Assembly: GCA_011799875.1 (NCBI GenBank)
Contig: CM022300.1
Location: 109,443,201 to 109,507,200 of the forward strand
Source of the DNA: Thinopyrum elongatum
Lineage: Eukaryota; Streptophyta; Magnoliopsida; Poales; Poaceae
Reading direction: 5' to 3'
DNA: 64,000 nucleotides
The position numbers and the translations under genes were made by a program. Of this stretch, positions 43,051-54,003 are shown piece by piece; within the stretch, counting starts at the first letter, position 1; each line of letters opens with the position of its first letter. Below the pieces are notes generated by a model. It did no database searches. It was given only the letters and a program-made list of their open reading frames with translations, and was not told the origin of the DNA.

Positions 43051-43773
43051 ATAACTAGTGTACTTAGACCTGCACAATACAAGTTTGAATGACTACGTTT
43101 GCTTGTTTTTAAATATTAGGCCTGTTGCAGTTAATAACACACCTTTCCACCTCTTGTTTTAAATATTAGGTTTTTAACAATTTGGTCTTGCACATGTAGG
43201 TCTTGCTGTCAGAGGTTTTGACCCACGGTTTGATCCTTTTTGCATATGTGGAAATGAGTTGTCCATGAATATCAGTCAAGTCAAGAAACTCAAAAAGATT
43301 GTTACGATAAAGAAATTAGCGACAAAAAGCAACAAGATCTTTGTCTGCACAATGAAGAAGACATCAGTTCACTACGGGATGGTACTAACTGTTATACCTT
43401 GTCTTTTTAATTCCTTTGAGCCATTTCAAATCTAGAGAAGATATTTATGCATATGCTTGTTTTCAGGCCTTTCCAAAGTAGTTCACTGATGATTACCTCT
43501 CAAACCACCTGTATGGTCAGGAGGCGAGGAAGGTATTCATACAACACCCACGGTTCAATATTGAATTGTTCCTGAAGAGGACGAAGGATGGACAGGCACT
43601 GGCCTAAAGTTGCAAAGACCTTCAACATCAATGAAGGCTTAATATTCGCCTTCCGCTTCAGCAGTTTTCCAGATGAGATCCATCTGTCTATGTACCGTCT
43701 ATGATGCTAATTTCGAAAGGTTATAGATGTTGCATGTGAAACTTGGTGCTGGTGCAGTTGTGTAATGGGGTAG

Positions 43774-45359
43774 TGATACGTCTCCAACGTATCTATAATT
43801 TTTTGTTGTTCCATGCTATTATATTATCTATTTTGGATGTTTTATATGCATTAATATGCTATTTTATATTATTTTTGGGACTAACTTATTAACCTAGAGC
43901 CCAGTGCCAGTTTCTGTTTTTTCCTTGTTTTTGAGTTTCGTAGAAAAGGAATATCAAACGGAGTCCAAACGGAATAAAACTTTACGATGATTTTTCTTGG
44001 ACCAGAAGACACCTACAAGACTTGGAGTCGAAGTCAGAAGACCCACGAGGCGACGACAAGCCATAGGGGCGCGCCCTAGGGGGGGCGCCCCCCTGGCTTG
44101 TGGCCCCATCGGGAGTCCACCGACCTACTACTTCGTCCTATATATTCACATATATTCCCAAACCCTAGAAGAGAGCCATGAAAATACTTTTCCACCGCCG
44201 CAACCTTCTGTTCCCATGAGATCCCATCTTGGGGCCTTTTCCGGTGATCTACCGGAGGGGGATTCGATCATGGAGGGCATCTACATCAACCCTATTGCCT
44301 CTCCGATGAAGCGTGAGTAGTTTACCCCAGACCTACGGGTCCATAGCTAGTAGCTAGATGGCTTCTTCTCTCTCTTTGATTCTCAATACCATGTTCTCCT
44401 CGATGTTCTTGGAGATCTATCCGATGTAATATTCTTTTGTGGTGTGTTTGTCGAGATCCGATGAATTGTGGATTTATGATCAGATTATCTATAAATATTA
44501 TTTGAATCTTCTCTGAATTCTTATATGCATGATTTGATATCTTTGTATTTCTCTTCGAATTATCGGTTTGGTTTGGCCAACTAGATTGGTATTTCTTGCA
44601 ATGGGAGAGGTGCTTAGTTTTGGGTTCAATCTTGCGGTGTCCTCACCCAGTGACATAGTAGGGGTAGTGAGGCACGTATTGTATTGTTGCCATCAAGGAT
44701 AAAAAGATGGAGTTTTCATCATATTGCTTGAGTTTATCCCTCTACATCATGTCATCTTACTTAAGGCGTTACTCCGTTCTTTATGAACTTAATACTCTAG
44801 ATGCATGCTGGATAGCGGTCGATGTGTGGAGTAACAGTAGTAGATGCAAAATCGTTTCGGTCTACTTGACACGGACGTGATGCCTATATGCATAATCATT
44901 GCCTTGTATATCGTCATAACTTTGCGCTTTTCTATCAATTGCTCGACAGTAATTTGTTCACCCACTGTATTATTTGCCTTCAAGAGAGAAGCCTCTAGTG
45001 AAATCTATGGCCCCCGGGTCTATTTTCCATCATATATTTTCAGATCTATATATCAAAAATACCAAAAATACCTTGCTGCAATTTATTTACTTTTATTTTG
45101 TTTTATGTTTTGGCAATCTTATATACCTATCTCTATCAGATCTCACCTTTGCAATTGACCGTGAAGGGATTGACAACCCCTTTATCGCGTTGGGTGCAAG
45201 TGTTTGATTGTTTGTGCAGGTGCATAGATTGGGGACTTGCTTGTACCACCTACTGGATTGATACCTTGGTCTTCTAACTGAGGGAAATACTTATCTCTAC
45301 TTTGCTGCATCACCCTTTCCTCTTCAAGGGAAAAACCAACGCAAGCTCAAGAAGTAGCA
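43774..45359 (+). repeat. 5' LTR of pol-less element
   Basis: 1586 bp, TGATACGTCTCCAACG to AGAAGTAGCA. A TATATATTCACATATATTCC stretch near 44142 lies in the promoter-like part. Small frames (for example 43997-44320 and 44844-45158) recur in the other LTR and are not genes. Confidence 0.93.
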
Positions 45360-45370
45360 GGAAGAATTTC

Positions 45371-45388
45371 TGGCGCCGTTGCCGGAGA
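45371..45388 (+). promoter_or_regulatory. tRNA-Asp-type primer-binding site
   Basis: TGGCGCCGTTGCCGGAGA, 11 bases after the LTR end. It is complementary to the 3' end of plant tRNA-Asp except for one base (GGGGA expected at the end), the usual primer of Athila-like Gypsy elements. Confidence 0.8.
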
Positions 45389-45564
45389 GGTCTACATCAA
45401 GCCTACCAAGTACCCACCATAAGCTCTCTTCTCTTGCATTACATTATTCGCCATTTTCCTCTCGTTTTCCTCTCCCCCACTTCTAAAATGATTTTCAGAA
45501 AAATACAAAAAGATTTGCATTTTTATTCGCCCTTCTTCCGTTCGTCTTTTCATTTGCTTTTTGT

Positions 45565-46413
45565 TTGTTCATGCGAAAGATCGCTCGATTTTCTTTTATA
45601 GCTAGCTCCTCTATCGTGATCGATACCCCGGAAAACGAGGTTCTTAATTTTAAACAAAGGGGTGGGGAGAATCTTAAAGATGCTTGGTATAGAATTTGCA
45701 ATGCTCAAAACACATCTACTCGTAAGCAATCTACTACCGTTCTTCTTCGAAACTTTTATGTGGGTGTGACTACTTGGTATAGATATGTGCTAGATACCAT
45801 TACTGGGGGAAATTTCTTGGGTAGCCACACTATGGATGCCTACAATGCTATGTTAAATCTAGTAGGATCTCCACCGCTTATGGTTAATGAAACGGTTTTA
45901 ACTTTGGAACTTGTGATGCAACGGCTTGATATTATTGAAAATAAAATCCCCACCGTAGAGCTATTTGAGAGTTTAGATAAAAAGTTCCATAATCACATTA
46001 CTCAACTTGGATCGAAGGTGGGGGTTACTTTGAAGAACTTTAAGGAAAAAGAACCCATGGTTAAGGAGAAAATTGATCAAGATTCCTCTAGAATTGATAA
46101 ATTAGAAGATATTATTACCAATTTGGGTTCCACTTTTGCCGCTGTTAAAACTACTCCAAAACTTCCTCCTACTAAAACTACCAAGTTTATTTATGTTCCT
46201 AAAGATAAGGGTGATTTTTCTAGTAAAGAAAACGGAGATCTTAAGATGATAAGTGTTCACCCCAACTTCCTCAATATTATTAAGGAACCGATTGCTACTA
46301 GTGAATTTCTTGATTTCCTTCCTAGGAGTGTGATTATTGATAAAACCAAAGAATCTCCTAGAGGGTATAAGTATACAATTGAGGAATTACATACCAAAGA
46401 TGACAATACCTAG
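45565..46413 (+). CDS. Gag-like protein of pol-less element
   Basis: A 282-codon uninterrupted frame. NLKDAWYRICNAQNTSTRKQ and LLRNFYVGVTTWYRYVLDTI resemble the capsid-like region of Athila gag; SYNAM-type and VGSPPLMVNETVLTLE follow, then a long helical, Lys/Glu-rich part (DSSRIDKLEDIITNLGS) with coiled-coil character. No zinc knuckle and no protease follow. The true start may be later than the first Met at 45565, since the first 20 residues are hydrophobic and unlike the family. The frame's integrity suggests either youth or some selection for the protein. Confidence 0.65.
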   Translation: MFMRKIARFSFIASSSIVIDTPENEVLNFKQRGGENLKDAWYRICNAQNTSTRKQSTTVLLRNFYVGVTTWYRYVLDTITGGNFLGSHTMDAYNAMLNLVGSPPLMVNETVLTLELVMQRLDIIENKIPTVELFESLDKKFHNHITQLGSKVGVTLKNFKEKEPMVKEKIDQDSSRIDKLEDIITNLGSTFAAVKTTPKLPPTKTTKFIYVPKDKGDFSSKENGDLKMISVHPNFLNIIKEPIATSEFLDFLPRSVIIDKTKESPRGYKYTIEELHTKDDNT

Positions 46414-49236
46414 ATCTATTGCAATATGCCTAGCTAGGGACGTTAAACAATAGCGCTTACTAGGAGCCAACCCAATTTTATTTTTGTGTTTTTGTTTTTA
46501 TTCTGTTTTTGAATAAAATACACATTATTACCTCTGTATTAATTGTGTTTTGGTGTTTTAATTAGTGTTTGTGCCAAGTAAGACCTTTGGGATGGCTTAC
46601 GTTGATCGTTGATTTGATCTTGCTGAAAAACAGAAACTTTTGCATCCAGTCACAGAATTGTTTAAATTCACTGGAGCGTCTAAAAACCCTGAATTTTTTA
46701 AAAAAGATTTATATACAAATTTTCTATGTTTTACTAATTTTTCAGAATTTTTAGAGTTATATAAGTATTAGAACAATTCAGATATTCGCAGACTTTTCTG
46801 TTTTGACAGATTCTGTTTTCTATGTGTTGTTTGCTTATTTTGATGAATCTATGGGTAGTATCGGGGGGTATGAACCATGGATAAGTTGGAATACAGTAGA
46901 TATTACACCAATATAAATAAATAATGAGTTCACAACAGTACCAAAAAGTGGTGATTTATTTTCTTATACTAACGGATCTCATGAGTTTTCTATTGAGTTT
47001 TGTGTTGTGGAGTTTTCAAGTTTTGGGTAAAGATTTGACGGACTGTGGAATAAGGAGTGGCAAGAGCCTAAGCTTGGGGATTCCCAAGGCACCCCAAGGT
47101 AATATTAAAGGATAACCAAGAGCCTAAGCTTGGGTATGCCCCGGAAGGCATCCCCTCTTTCGTCTTCGTTTATCGGTAAATTTACTTGAGGCTATATTTT
47201 TATTCAACACATGATATGTGTTTTGTTTGGAGCGTCTTGCATGATATGAGTGTTTGCTTTTTAGTTTGCCACAATCATCCTTGCTGTACACACCTTTTGA
47301 GAGGGACACGCATGAATCGTGATTTATTAGAATACTCTATGTGCTTCGCTTATATCTTTTGAGCTAGGCAATTTTTCTCTAGTGCTTCACTTATATCTTT
47401 TTAGAGCACGGTGGTGGCTTTATTTTATAGAAATTGTTGAACTCTCTTGCTTCACTTATATTATTTTTAGAGTCTCTAAACATCATGGTAATTTGCTTTG
47501 GTTATGAATTTAGTCCTAATATGATGGGCATCCAGGAGGGATATAATAAAAACTTTCATATAAAGTGCATTGAATACTATGAGAAGTTTGATTTCTTATG
47601 ATTGTTTTGAGATATAAAGATGGTGATATTAGAGTCATGCTAGTGAGTAATTGTGGATTGGTAGAAATACTTGTGTTAAAGTTTGTGATTCCCGTAGCAT
47701 TCACGTATGGTGAACCGTTATGTGATGAAGTCGGAGCATGATTTATTTATTGATTATCTTCCTTATAAGTGGAGGTCGGGGATGAGCGATGGTCTTTTCC
47801 TACCAATCTATCCTCCTAGGAGCATGCGTGTAGTACTTTGTTCCGATAGCTAATAGACTTTTGCAATAAGTATGTGAGTTCTTTATGACTCATGTTGAGT
47901 CCATGGATTATACGCACTCTCGCCCTTCCACCATTGCTAGCCTCTCTAGTACCACGCAACTTTCGCCGGTGCACTACACCCACCATAACCCTTCCTCAAA
48001 ACAGCCACCATACCTACCTATTATGGCATTTCCATAGCCATTCCGAGATATATTGCCATGCAACTTCCACCGTTCCGCTTATTATGACACGCTTCATCAT
48101 TGTCATATTGCTTTGCATGATCATGTAGTTGACATCGTATTTGTGACAAAGCCACCATTCATATTTTTTATACATGTCTCTATTGATCATTGCACATCCC
48201 GGTACACCGTCGGAGGCGTACATATAGAGTCATATTTTTGTTCTAAGTATCGAGTTGTAATTCTTGAGTTGTAAGTAAATAAAAGTGTGATGATCATCAT
48301 TATTAGAGCATTGTCCCATGTGAGGAAAGGATGATGGAGACTATGATTCCCCCACAAGTCGGGATGAGACTCCGGACGAAAAAAAAAGAGAAAAAAGAAG
48401 AAGAAAAAAAGAGGCCAAAGAGCCCAAAATAAAAAAATGAGAGAAAAGAGAGAAGGGGCAATGCTACTATCCTTTTTCCATATTTGTGCTTCAAAGTAGC
48501 ACCATGATCTTCATGATAGAGAGTCTCCTATTTTGTCACTTTCATATACTAGTGGGAATTTTCGTTATATAACTTGGCTTGTATATTCCAATGATGGGCT
48601 TCCTCAAAGTGCCCTAGGTCTTCGTGAGCAAGCGAGTTGGATGCACACCCACTTAGTTTCTTTTTGAGCTTTCATACACTTATAGCTCTAGTGCATCCGT
48701 TGCATGGCAATCCCTACTTACTCACATTGATATCTATTGATGGGCATCTCCATAGCCCATTGATACGCCTAGTTGATGTGAGACTATCTCCTTCTTTTTG
48801 TCTTCTCCACAACCACCATATTCTATTCCACCTATAGTGCTATATCCATGGCTCACGCTCATGTATTGCGTGAAAGTTGAAAAAGTTTGACAACATCAAA
48901 AGTATGAAACAATTGCTTGGTTTGTCATTGGGGTTGTGCATGATTTAATACTTTGTGTGACGAAGATGGAGCATAGCCAGACTATATGATTTTGTAGGGA
49001 TAGCGTTCTTTGGCCATGATATTTTGAGAAGACATGATTACTTTATTAGTATGCTTGAAGTATTATTGTTTTTATGTCAATATTAAACTTTTGTTTTGAA
49101 TCTTATGGATCTGAACATTCATGCCACAATAAAGAAAATTACAAGGATAAATATGTTAGGTAGCATTCCACATCAAAAATTCTATTTTTATCATTTACCT
49201 ACTTGAGGACGAGCAGGATTTAAGCTTGGGGATGCT
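46414..49236 (+). other. Long noncoding 3' region with polypurine tract
   Basis: About 2.8 kb without a sustained frame. Two copies of GAGCCTAAGCTTGGG-like phrases near 47065 and 47110, a purine-rich A/G tract at 48377-48460, and the primer for plus-strand synthesis, GGACGAGCAGGATTTAAGCTT with GGGGATGC, just before the LTR at 49237. Confidence 0.75.
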
Positions 49237-50810
49237 TGATACATCTCCAACGTATCTATAATTTTTTATTGTTCCATGCTATTATATTATCTGTTTTGGA
49301 TGTTTTATATGCATTAATATGCTATTTTATATTATTTTTGGGACTAACTTATTAACCTAGAGCCCAGTGCCAGTTTCTGTTTTTTCCTTGTTTTTGAGTT
49401 TCGCAGAAAAGGAATATCAAACGGAGTCCAAACGGAATAAAACTTTACGATGATTTTTCTTGGACCAGAAGACACCTACGAAACTTGTAGTCAAAGTTAG
49501 AAGACCCACGAGGCGACGACAAGCCGTAGGGGCACGCCCTAGGGGGGGCGCCCCCTGGCTTGTGGCCCCCTCGGGAGTCCACCGACCTACTTCTTCGTCC
49601 TATATATTCACATATATTCCCAAACCCTAGAAGAGAGCCACGAAAATACTTTTCCACCGCCGCAACCTTCTGTTCCGTGAGATCCCATCTTGGGGCCTTT
49701 TCCGGCGATCTGCCGGAGGGGGATTCGATCACGGAGGGCATCTACATCAACCCTATTGCCTCTCCGATGAAGCGTGAGTAGTTTACCCCAGATCTACGGG
49801 TCCATAGCTAGTAGCTAGATGGCTTCTTCTCTCTCTTTGATTCTCAATACCATGTTCTCCTCGATGTTCTTGGAGATCTATCCGATGTAATATTCTTTTG
49901 CGGTGTGTTTGTCGAGATCCAATGAATTGTGGATTTATGATCAGATTATCTATGAATATTATTTGAATCTTCTTTGAATTCTTATATGCATGATTTGATA
50001 TCTTTGTATTTCTCTTCGAATTATCGGTTTGGTTTGGCCAACTAGATTGGTATTTCATGCAATGGGAGAGGTGCTTAGTTTTGGGTTCAATCTTGCGGTG
50101 TCCTCACCCAGTGACATAGTAGGGGTAGCGAGGCACGTATTGTATTGTTGCCATCAAGGATAAAAAGATGGGGTTTTCATCATATTGCTTGAGTTTATCC
50201 CTCTACATCATGTCATCTTACTTAAGGCGTTACTCCGTTCTTTATGAACTTAATACTCTAGATGCATGCTGGATAGCGGTCGATGTGTGGAGTAATAGTA
50301 GTAGATGCAGAATCGTTTCGGTCTACTTGACACAGACGTGATGCCTATATGCATAATCATTGCCTTGGATATCGTCATAACTTTGCGCTTTTCTATCAAT
50401 TGCTCGATAGTAATTTATTCACCCACCGTATTATTTGCCTTAAAGAGAGAAGCCTCTAGTGAAACCTTTGGCCCCCGGGTCTATTTTCCATTATATATTT
50501 TCAGATCTATATATCGAAAATACCTTGCTGCAATTTATTTACTTTTATTTTGTTTTACGTTTTGGCAATCTTATATACCTATCTCTATCAGATCTCACCT
50601 TTGCAATTGACCATGAAGGGATTGACAACCCTTTTAGCGCGTTGGGTGCAAGTGTTTGATTGTTTGTGCAGGTGCATAGATTGGGGACTTGCTTGTACCT
50701 CCTACTGGATTGATACCTTGGTTCTCTAACTGAGGGAAATACTTATCTCTACTTTGCTGCATCACCCTTTCTCTTCAAGGGAAAAACCAACGCAAGCTCA
50801 AGAAGTAGCA
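49237..50810 (+). repeat. 3' LTR of pol-less element
   Basis: 1574 bp, colinear with the 5' LTR; small indels account for the 12-bp difference (for example one copy of an AATACCAAA-like duplication near 45055 is absent here). Confidence 0.93.
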
Positions 50811-50905
50811 GGTAGCTGAGTGCTGAAGCTATATGATGTTGTACTCTGACGTATTTCAATTATGAAATGTCAGTTAGATTAATAAATGGATTATTAATAA
50901 TAGGG

Positions 50906-50962
50906 CAATTAGCCTGCTAATGGCCAATTAGCCTGCTAATGACCAATTAGCCTGCTAATGGG
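50906..50962 (+). repeat. Three 19-bp tandem units
   Basis: CAATTAGCCTGCTAATGGC and two near-identical followers at 50925 and 50944. Each unit contains the palindrome ATTAGC..GCTAAT. It lies between the retrotransposon and the subterminal region. Confidence 0.92.
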
Positions 50963-51267
50963 GTTTTTCTATGGCAAACGGTTATTAAGAAACCATCGTG
51001 GGCGATGACCTCAGGCAATGCACACAGTTTCTAGGAATAAATCGTGTTGGATCAATGAACAATCACACACGACATCCTCTTGAAAACTGTTTGCGTTAGG
51101 CCACCTTGCGCAAATGTTTACCACATAAAAAGTGTGTGTGATGGACAGCCTTTGCCACACAGTTTCTTCTAATCACCGTGTGTGATGCATTCAATAACGC
51201 AAACGATAAAATTATTAATATCATGTGCAATGGCAACGCGATCACAAACGACTTAATGGGGAAAATT

Positions 51268-51492
51268 GTGTGTGATGTACCTGCGAACGGAAACGTTTTT
51301 CTTGGAGTGACTGTGTGGGATGTATATATGAACGGAAACGTACTTCTTAGATTAACTGTGTGGGATGTACATACTAACAGAAACGTATTCCTTGGATTGA
51401 CTGTGTGGAATGTACATACGAACGGAAACGTTTAGCCGGGACTGACTGTGTAGGATGTACTTACGACCGGAAACAATTTGGCCTGTATAATT
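51268..51492 (+). repeat. Five 45-bp subterminal units of CACTA-like copy 2
   Basis: Units at 51268, 51313, 51358, 51403 and 51448, each GTGTGGGATGTACATACGAA-like, then CGGAAACGT and TTGGATTGACT-like. Because 45 is a multiple of 3 they produce an open frame (51178-51435) that is not a gene. Confidence 0.92.
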
Positions 51493-51584
51493 GTATTTTT
51501 TTAGCATAACTGTACGTATAACCGTATTTAATCGCTCGCCCGTCGCACACGACCTCATTTTGCCGAGCGTGTATGTCAGGAGGG

Positions 51585-51714
51585 CCTATCCCCGACGGTT
51601 TCTGGGTCGTGTGGGAAGGGCCCCCCTATCGCAGTCACTCACTAGGCGACGGTTCAGAACGCCGTCGTGGAAAGAGGTTAAAAACCGTTTGTATAGCACC
51701 TCGCTGTACCAGTG
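51585..51714 (+). repeat. Right terminal block of CACTA-like element, copy 2
   Basis: The counterpart of 1700-1829, with CCCGACGGTTTCTGGGTCG and AAAACCGTTTGTATAGCACC, ending CAGTG at 51714. Confidence 0.75.
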
Positions 51715-53544
51715 AGTTGCAGCTGAAATAATATTTCTTGAGCAGATAGCTAAACATTGCTAATGTGAACACCCTCTATCCACTAATGTAAGTTGTTTTG
51801 GCAGTTCAATTTAAACAATGAAAACGTATTACATTAGTGAATAGAGGTACTACTTTCTAAGATCAGTTAACTCTACAGATAACAATTTTCGAACATTACA
51901 AATGGATATGCATTTTAGATGCAGTAGCTATTTTGACTCATGGTGACATTACATGAGATTTTTAACTATACCTGAATCAGTTCAGAAGTATTTTTAGGTG
52001 TAAATGTCAATATAGTAAGACTTGAAAAAAGAGAATTCCCAGCTGCTTCACGTTCACCAGCCGCTCAATATTTTCCTTTCATAACCTGAATAACCGCATG
52101 ATTCATCAAGTAACCAATACTGTGAAAAAGAATAAAGTGCATGTGAATGGCAAATAGTAGTTGTAGTGCCTGTTAACCGATCCACCAATTGCTACCAGAA
52201 CCAAATAACCTCAACTCACATCAACCTGAACTTGAAGAGATTTGAAAGCGGTGGAGGGGAAGGTGTAACCTGTACGTTAAAGGACAATAATTTTCAGATA
52301 TTAAAACGGTCCCATATATGTCCTCTGTAAGATTGTAGCTGTGAAGTCTTAAAATGCAGAATCCGTCGCGTAGAACAAGTACCAAACATTTGTCAGGCCC
52401 TAAAGGTAATACTCTTTCAAGAGATAATTAAAAAGTACATGTAGAGAAATCTCAAACAAGAGAGAAGACATAAGATGCCAGCTCCACATGGATAGATATG
52501 CACAAGATGAAGCTTAAGATTTAGCATATTCCTACTTTTCGGTCCCTCGGTGTAGCTGTGGGTGAACTATAGTTCAGCGGAGGCGAGGGTCGCGGGGATT
52601 GAACTCTACCATCGCTGTTGTCCTCTGGAACACTGACCATAGTTAGTGTTCTGCATGAGGCCATGGAGGCGTGGATGGACCAGAGGCCCATGGAGGTGTG
52701 CACCGTGAGGAGAAAGGAGCAAGGCTAGCGTGCCACGAATAGAGGAGCGACCAACCCAAAGACAGATTGTCGCCGCCTTCTGGCAACCGCACACGCATTA
52801 TATAGTACCACCGCGCATAAGAAAGGTTTGCAAATTTACCAGCCATGAATGAATAATACGCCATGATTGCGAGCTTCAAGGAGAGCAGAGCAGTTTCCAG
52901 CAGAGGAGGGCCATGATTGCGAACTTCAAGGAGAGCATAGCAGTTCCAAGCAGGCGAGGATTCTGCCATTATCTCCCTCGCCCCCACCTTTCTTCACATG
53001 CATCGTGGTTCTGTTACGCGATGGATTGGATTGCCTCGACCTGGATCCTGCTCCTCCGGTTGCAGGGATCGACCGGATGGAATCGATCCCATCCCTCACC
53101 CCGTTTTCAATTGATGGAACCGGTCGCATCGGCTGCTCCTCTCCTTCGGTCGCTAGGATCGACCGGCAGTCTCGTTCCCCTCAGCCTCGATCAGGATTGG
53201 GCGGGTGGATGGATCGGTCGGTAGTCTTGTTCCCCTCAGCTCCATCGGGATTGGGCGAGTGGATGCGGTCTCAATCGGGACTAGATTAGGTTTCTGGAGT
53301 GGATGGACCTCACGCGGTAGTAGGCCTCCTTCCTTCGAATGGGCTGCCGGCTCGCGAAGGCCCAATGCACCAGAGGCGTCTGTTTCGGCCCGTGGAGTAG
53401 CAGCCCACAGGACAGCTGGGCCAGATTAGCCACACTATGAAACAAATCGCTTTTCACATTAAATCTGACAGTCAGGAACTTCCAGATCACGAAAACGGAC
53501 GGCCAAAAACCCAAATCGCTTTGAGGGCAGGGATTAGGTGCGGT
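51715..53544. other. Low-repeat interval, no clear gene; small duplications
   Basis: 51715-52500 is AT-rich without a recognisable frame. 52540-53420 is GC-rich with overlapping frames on both strands and no domain. A 50-bp tandem duplication (CCATGATTGCGAGCTTCAAG) lies at 52861-52961 and another, CTCGTTCCCCTCAGC with GGATTGGGCG, at about 53165-53268. It may be a decayed gene's first exon and promoter, but I cannot support a product. Confidence 0.4.
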
Positions 53545-53899
53545 TATACTGTCCTTAATTTATATCACTGGAATTAGGCCAGACGAAGCCACGAGGCGCC
53601 CACAAGACATCAGGGCGTGCCCTTTTGTCTTGATGTCTCCTTGTTTCACATCTAGTCTCCTCCCGAAGCTTCTAGGATCTCTTTTGTGCAGAAAAACATC
53701 GTCAAAAGTCGTGTTTGGACTCTGTTTGGTATAGATTTTCTGTAAAACCAAAATCAAGTAGAAAACAACAAATGGCACTAGGCACTAGGTTAATATGTTA
53801 GTTCCCAAAAATGATATAAAATTGCATATAAAGCATATATAATTGATAATATAATAGCATGAAACAATCAAAATTTATAAATACATTGAAGACGTATCA
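53545..53899 (-). repeat. Athila-like LTR 5' end fragment, antisense
   Basis: Ends on the plus strand with GAAGACGTATCA, so reversed it starts TGATACGTCTTCAATG and continues ATTGTTTCATGCTATTATAT, a diverged version of the LTR start at 43774. Only about 350 bp remain and no polypurine tract follows. Confidence 0.75.
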
Positions 53900-54003
53900 G
53901 TACTCATCTTCGGTCCATCCTGCGTGCATCCATTCCTTGTTGCCTCTTCCAAGGATTCTTGGTGACTTATGAGAGCACCACGGAAACAGATAAACATTTA
54001 GGC

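Larger units (their letters stand above)
41345..43704 (+). pseudogene. B3-type DNA-binding domain gene (copy 2), three exons
   Basis: Exon 1, 41345-41881: MTPAKCPLSQRSPSPPPSP, an acidic EVAAEEADDDEWTWIEPFNQ stretch and IDGPAADLLRLVMNNLPSF; a donor-like AAGTGAGG ends it. After a 1.3-kb intron filled with MITEs, exon 2 (43200-43381) reads RFDPFCICGNELSMN and ends KKTSVHYGM. An 85-bp GT..AG intron follows. Exon 3 (43467-43704) has FTDDYLSNHLYGQEARKVF and, after a frameshift near 43608, WPKVAKTFNINEGLIFAFRF and a TGA. The last part is a B3 half-domain. A TAG at 43479-43481 replaces the Gln codon seen in copy 1. Broken; the likely role was DNA binding in the nucleus. Confidence 0.65.
43769..50815 (+). 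mobile_element. Pol-less LTR retrotransposon, Athila-like, complete ends
   Basis: The 5' LTR is 43774-45359 and the 3' LTR is 49237-50810; target duplication GGTAG at 43769-43773 and 50811-50815. A tRNA-Asp-type primer-binding site follows the 5' LTR and a purine tract (AAGCTTGGGGATGC) precedes the 3' LTR. The only gene-like frame is gag-like (45565-46413); protease, RT, RNase H and integrase are all absent and about 2.8 kb of noncoding DNA occupies the 3' half. It must have used proteins from a related element. LTRs are very similar, so the insertion is fairly recent. Confidence 0.93.
40591..51714 (+). mobile_element. CACTA-like DNA transposon copy 2 (right end certain, left inferred)
   Basis: Ends at 51714 with CAGTG; reversed it starts CACTGGTACAGCGAGG, nearly the same as copy 1 at 1829. 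The final 130 bp match copy 1, and 50990-51580 is a motif-rich subterminal region. Inside are a broken B3-type gene (41345-43704), MITEs in its intron, and a complete LTR retrotransposon (43774-50810) with its own target duplication. The left limit is taken from the motif-rich 40591-41110 block and is uncertain. No transposase was found, so mobility would depend on enzymes made elsewhere. Confidence 0.55.

Noticed and set aside
50906..50962. CRISPR-like array
   Set aside because: Three abutting 19-bp units without spacers in a plant genome; a simple tandem repeat.
51178..51435. 85-codon plus-strand frame with repeated residues
   Set aside because: Created by 45-bp tandem units whose length is a multiple of three.
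52643..52987. Host gene on the minus strand with 114 codons
   Set aside because: No domain, crosses a 50-bp tandem duplication, and has equally long frames on the other strand.
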